From the NCBI RefSeq assembly GCF_001514305.1, contig NZ_KQ949096.1:104337-168336 (forward strand): DNA of 64,000 nucleotides, written 5' to 3'. This document shows, piece by piece, positions 61,023-64,000 of this stretch (within the stretch, counting starts at the first letter, position 1; each line of letters starts with the position of its first letter). The stretch comes from Streptomyces dysideae (lineage in GTDB: Bacteria > Actinomycetota > Actinomycetes > Streptomycetales > Streptomycetaceae). The position numbers and the translations under genes were made by a program. Below the pieces are notes generated by a model. That model ran no database searches, was not told the origin of the DNA, and was given only the letters and a program-made list of their open reading frames with translations.

Positions 61023-61421
61023 ATGAGTGCTGTTCCTCGTTCCGAAAAGCCGGTGGGCCGGTTCCGGCGCATGCTTGACCGGCTTTCCTCGTCGCAGGAG
61101 GACCTGGAGTCCGAGGAGCTGCGCGAGGACGCCGAGACGGCCGGATGTACGCGGATCTGTGACTGTCACGACCGACAGATAGTGACGGTTACTGGTACCT
61201 TGCGCACGGTCACCCTGCGACCGCGTGCGGGCGTCCCGGCCCTGGAGGCCGAACTGTTCGACGGCTCCGCCGCCCTGGACGTGGTGTGGCTCGGCAGGCG
61301 CTCCATAGTCGGGATAGAACCGGGGCGCAGGCTGATCGCATCGGGCCGGATCTCGATGAGCCAGGGCCGCCGGGTGCTGTTCAATCCGAAGTACGAACTG
61401 AGACCCCTTGGACGGGAGTAG
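61023..61421 (+). CDS. OB-fold nucleic-acid-binding protein
   Basis: A 132-residue protein. A charged N terminus is followed by an OB-fold domain of the RecG-wedge/DNA-polymerase-III-alpha type: QIVTVTGTLRTVTLRPRAGV, LEAELFDGSAALDVVWLGRR, and IEPGRRLIASGRISMSQGRR. A CTRICDCHD stretch before it has three Cys and a His. It is conserved in this place in Actinobacteria and coupled to the DUF3159 gene 3 bp downstream, but its role is not established. ATG 61023 was chosen. Confidence 0.85.
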   Translation: MSAVPRSEKPVGRFRRMLDRLSSSQEDLESEELREDAETAGCTRICDCHDRQIVTVTGTLRTVTLRPRAGVPALEAELFDGSAALDVVWLGRRSIVGIEPGRRLIASGRISMSQGRRVLFNPKYELRPLGRE

Positions 61422-61424
61422 CCG

Positions 61425-62138
61425 GTGACGTCGCTCGACAAGCCGACGGAAGACACTGAGCAGGATTCCCGGGCGGTGACCGAGGCCGCGCTCTTCGAGG
61501 CCTTCGGTGGCATGCGCGGCATGATCGAGACAGTGCTGCCCGGCCTGCTCTTCGTCACCATCTACACGATCAACAAGGACCTCCACCTGTCGGCTATCGC
61601 CGCGCTCGGTGTGTCCCTGCTGCTGGTCGTGGTGCGCCTGGCGATGAGAGACACCGTCAAGCACGCCTTCAGCGGTGTCTTCGGCGTCGCCTTCGGTGTC
61701 GTCTTCGCGATGATGACCGGCAACGCGAAGGACTTCTACCTGCCCGGCATGATCTACACGCTGGGGCTGGGGCTCGCGTACATCATCACCACCCTGTGCG
61801 GTGTCCCGCTGATCGGTCTGATCCTCGGCCCGGTCTTCAAGGAGAACCTCTCCTGGCGCAAGCGCAACCCGGGGCGCAAGAAGGCGTACGCGAAGGCCAG
61901 TTGGGCCTGGGGTCTGATCCTGCTCGCCAAGTGCGCGATCCTCTTCCCGCTGTACTGGTGGGCCGACACGACGCAGCTGGGCTGGGTGCTGGTCGCCCTG
62001 AAGATCCCGCCGTTCCTGCTTGCCGTGTGGCTGACGTGGGTCTTCCTGGCGAAGGCGCCCGCGCCGATTGACGTGTTCGCGGAGATGGAGGCGGCGGAGA
62101 AGGCGGAGCGGGAGGCTGCGGCTCCGTCTGTGGACTAG
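61425..62138 (+). CDS. DUF3159 membrane protein
   Basis: A 237-residue protein with about five to six transmembrane helices (VLPGLLFVTIYTI, AALGVSLLLVVVRLA, FGVAFGVVFAMM, IYTLGLGLAYIITTLCGVPL and two more). A conserved FKENLSWRKRNPGRKKAYAK loop precedes the last helices. This is the DUF3159 family of Actinobacteria, always near the OB-fold and TrkA genes; the function is unknown, possibly a transport or channel partner. The TAG stop lies inside the left inverted repeat of a MITE-like element, so the last codons may have been altered by insertion. Confidence 0.88.
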   Translation: MTSLDKPTEDTEQDSRAVTEAALFEAFGGMRGMIETVLPGLLFVTIYTINKDLHLSAIAALGVSLLLVVVRLAMRDTVKHAFSGVFGVAFGVVFAMMTGNAKDFYLPGMIYTLGLGLAYIITTLCGVPLIGLILGPVFKENLSWRKRNPGRKKAYAKASWAWGLILLAKCAILFPLYWWADTTQLGWVLVALKIPPFLLAVWLTWVFLAKAPAPIDVFAEMEAAEKAEREAAAPSVD

Positions 62139-62336
62139 GGGGTGTTTCGAAAGTCCCGCACAGCACCCACGGCGCCCGGCACGCTCCCCCACTGCCTTAA
62201 GGGCGTGGGAGGTGCCCCCACGCGCCGCACCGGCCAAAAGCCCAAGTACGTCCAGTACGAGGGCTTTCGTCCGGCGCGCCGAGAGCACGCACCGGACACC
62301 GCGGGCACCGCACAGGACTTTCGAAACACCCCCTAG
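62135..62336. mobile_element. MITE-like element with 22-bp perfect terminal inverted repeats
   Basis: The left arm 62135-62156 and right arm 62315-62336 are perfect reverse complements, with core GTGTTTCGAAAGTCC. The outermost bases are CTAG on both ends, which may be the target duplication. The 158-bp interior codes for nothing and includes a Streptomyces-type repeat (CCCCCACTGCCTTAAGGGCG, 62186-62205). It carries no transposase, so it would move only in trans. It supplies the stop codon of the DUF3159 gene. Confidence 0.75.
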
Positions 62337-62440
62337 GCGCCCAGCGTCGGTGCGGGCCTCGCTGGGGGGCTCCGCCCCGAGACCCCCGGCCTATGCCCAC
62401 CCACCACCCGACTCGGTGGGACAAGAGGTGACGTGCAAGA

Positions 62441-62476
62441 GAAGGGGGCGCCCCGAGTTCTCGGGACGCCCCCTTC
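62441..62476. terminator. Terminator of the TrkA operon
   Basis: 16-bp stem GAAGGGGGCGCCCCGA with TCGGGACGCCCCCTTC (one mismatch) and a GTTC loop, 22 bp beyond the stop of the second TrkA gene. Confidence 0.82.
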
Positions 62477-62497
62477 ACGTCGTAATCCCCGGCGTGA

Positions 62498-63175
62498 TCA
62501 ACCCGCCGCGTCTTCCTTCCGTACCGACAGCAGGTCCTCCAGCTGTTCCTCGCGGGCCGGTGCGGCCACGAACAGCAGTTCGTCGCCCGCCTCCAGGGAG
62601 TCCTCGCGGGACGGTGTGAGGACGCGGGTGCCGCGGATGATGGTGACCAGGGACGTGTCCTCGGGCCACTCCACATCGCCGACCTGGGTGCCGGCCAGGG
62701 CCGACTCCTCGGGCAGGGTCAGCTCGACCAGGTTGGCGTCGCCGTGGCTGAAGCGGAGCAGGCGGACCAGGTCGCCGACGCTCACCGCCTCCTCGACCAG
62801 CGCTGACATCAGACGCGGCGTGGAGACGGCGACGTCCACGCCCCAGGCCTCGTTGAACAGCCACTCGTTCTTGGGGTTGTTCACCCGGGCGACGACGCGC
62901 GGAACGCCGTACTCCGTCTTCGCCAGCAGGGACACGACCAGGTTGACCTTGTCGTCGCCCGTCGCGGCGATCACCACGTTGCAGCGCTGTAGTGCCGCCT
63001 CGTCCAGGGACGTGATCTCGCAGGCGTCGGCCAGCAGCCACTCCGCCAGCGGGACGCGCTCGACCGAGATCGCGGTCGGCGCCTTGTCGACGAGCAGGAC
63101 CTCGTGGCCGTTCTCCAGCAGTTCGCCCGCGATCGAGCGGCCGACCGCACCGGCACCGGCAATGGCGACCCTCAT
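62498..63175 (-). CDS. TrkA-type potassium uptake regulator, second of pair
   Basis: A 225-residue NAD(H)-binding subunit controlling a Trk/Ktr potassium channel. The N-terminal RCK domain has AIAGAGAVGRSIAGELLENG, then VIAATGDDKVNLVVSLLAK. The C-terminal TrkA_C domain (about 135-215) has NLVELTLPEESALAGTQVGD and DELLFVAAPAREEQLEDLL. Its ATG overlaps the stop of the other TrkA gene by one base (TGATG), so the two subunits are made together. Paired small TrkA proteins are typical of Actinobacteria (CeoB/CeoC). The channel gene is not in the window. Confidence 0.92.
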   Translation of the reverse strand: MRVAIAGAGAVGRSIAGELLENGHEVLLVDKAPTAISVERVPLAEWLLADACEITSLDEAALQRCNVVIAATGDDKVNLVVSLLAKTEYGVPRVVARVNNPKNEWLFNEAWGVDVAVSTPRLMSALVEEAVSVGDLVRLLRFSHGDANLVELTLPEESALAGTQVGDVEWPEDTSLVTIIRGTRVLTPSREDSLEAGDELLFVAAPAREEQLEDLLSVRKEDAAG

Positions 63176-63846
63176 CAGTGACCGCCCTCCTCTTCGGGAC
63201 CCTTGGCGAACGCCGCCTCGACCTTGTCGACCTCGTCGGTGCGCATCATCACGTGCACCAGGTCGCCCTCCTGCAGCACCGTCTGCGAGCTGGGCAGGAT
63301 CGCCTCGCCGAGCCGGGTCAGGAACGCCACACGGACGCCCGTCTCCTCCTGCAGCTTGCTGATCTTGTGGCCCACCCAGGCCGCGGAAGCGTGCACCTCG
63401 GCGAGCTGGACACCGCCGGTGGGATCACGCCACAGCGGCTCAGCGCCCGAGGGCAGCAGCCGGCGCAGCATCTGGTCCGCCGTCCAGCGGACCGTGGCCA
63501 CGGTGGGGATGCCCAGGCGCTGGTACACCTCGGCACGGCGGGGGTCGTAGATACGGGCCGCGACGTTCTCCACGCCGAACATCTCGCGGGCCACGCGCGC
63601 GGAGATGATGTTCGAGTTGTCACCGCTGGAGACGGCGGCGAAGGCGCCGGCCTCCTCGATGCCCGCCTCGCGAAGGGTGTCCTGGTCGAAGCCGATTCCG
63701 GTGACCCGACGGCCACCGAACCCGGGGCCCAACCGTCGGAAGGCGGTGGGGTCCTGGTCGATCACGGCGACCGTGTGCCCCTGCTGCTCCAGGGTCTGGG
63801 CGAGAGCGGAGCCCACTCTCCCGCAGCCCATGATGACGATGTGCAC
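63175..63846 (-). CDS. TrkA-type potassium uptake regulator, first of pair
   Basis: A 223-residue RCK protein. The nucleotide-binding start is IVIMGCGRVGSALAQTLEQQ, and the acidic end of strand 2 (VIDQDPTAF) prefers NAD(H). AAVSSGDNSNIISARVAREM follows, with a C-terminal TrkA_C domain (ASAAWVGHKISKLQEETGVR and QEGDLVHVMMRTDEVDKVE). It is translationally coupled to the second TrkA gene. Both likely form hetero-octameric gating rings on a Ktr-type channel encoded elsewhere. The kdpDE genes nearby add a second potassium link in this region. Confidence 0.92.
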   Translation of the reverse strand: MHIVIMGCGRVGSALAQTLEQQGHTVAVIDQDPTAFRRLGPGFGGRRVTGIGFDQDTLREAGIEEAGAFAAVSSGDNSNIISARVAREMFGVENVAARIYDPRRAEVYQRLGIPTVATVRWTADQMLRRLLPSGAEPLWRDPTGGVQLAEVHASAAWVGHKISKLQEETGVRVAFLTRLGEAILPSSQTVLQEGDLVHVMMRTDEVDKVEAAFAKGPEEEGGH

Positions 63847-64000
63847 CGAACCTCTACCCCGCAGTCCTGGTCATCCCGATGACCTGCGAAAACACCCTGA
63901 TCACTCTTCTCTCTCAGTCTGCCGGGCCATGATGGGCAACGCCCTCGGGCGTGGCCAGAACACGAGCTTATGCCGCAACCCCGGCCCTGCCCTCATCCGC
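63847..64000. promoter_or_regulatory. Upstream region of the TrkA operon, to window end
   Basis: 154 bp that must include the promoter of the TrkA pair. No gene start, operator or hairpin that I can support is visible before the window ends. Confidence 0.4.

Overview
This is a high-GC actinobacterial chromosome segment, almost certainly from Streptomyces. The evidence is the codon bias (G/C in third positions), the 3' end of the principal sigma factor gene hrdB, the cell-division gene sepH, the cutRS two-component system, many Actinobacteria-specific DUF families, and Streptomyces-type short interspersed repeats. Gene order looks like the conserved chromosome core from hrdB through parE, paired citrate synthases, parC, ptsH, sepH, cpfC/hemH, cutRS, dut, kdpDE and trkA. 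I know that synteny from memory and could not align it.

Layout. 0-9.4 kb: hrdB end, a secreted trypsin-like protease, parE (topoisomerase IV B), a NarL-type two-component system, and a DUF485/acetate symporter pair. 9.4-12.6 kb: a citrate/C4-dicarboxylate-type sensor kinase and its regulator, plus a second, orphan, paralogous regulator. 12.8-16.4 kb: a sucrase/ferredoxin-like protein behind an iron box, then two divergent citrate synthase-like genes (one with an N-terminal DNA-binding domain) around a perfect palindrome. 16.4-24.8 kb: two tandem 79-residue paralogues, a COG0523 metallochaperone GTPase, parC, and an M16 peptidase pair. 25-32.2 kb: an M23 cell-wall hydrolase under a c-di-AMP (ydaO-type) riboswitch, a GntR regulator, ptsH with a DasR-like operator, a GNAT/acyl-CoA-synthetase fusion, and a phosphodiesterase.

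32.2-42.3 kb is an accessory island of broken genes. It holds an intact thymidine kinase, the remnant of an aryl-CoA catabolic cluster (paaZ fragment, paaY, paaX, amidohydrolase, ferredoxin, ferredoxin reductase, CoA-ligase fragment), and an abrupt junction to the truncated end of an SMC/Rad50-like ATPase with a coupled small gene. It then has a second, decayed thymidine kinase end and a TnpB-like RuvC nuclease gene with a structured 3' end. This is the most unusual part of the window.

42.3-64 kb returns to core genes: VOC protein, sulfurtransferase, sepH, sugar-lactone oxidase, MFS transporter, coproporphyrin ferrochelatase, inositol-phosphatase family, cutRS, DUF4193, dut, DUF3710, kdpDE, an OB-fold protein, DUF3159 (its stop codon lies inside a 202-bp MITE-like inverted-repeat element) and two TrkA-type potassium regulators. 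No rRNA, tRNA or CRISPR array was seen. All functional calls come from reading sequence and motifs; no database search was run.
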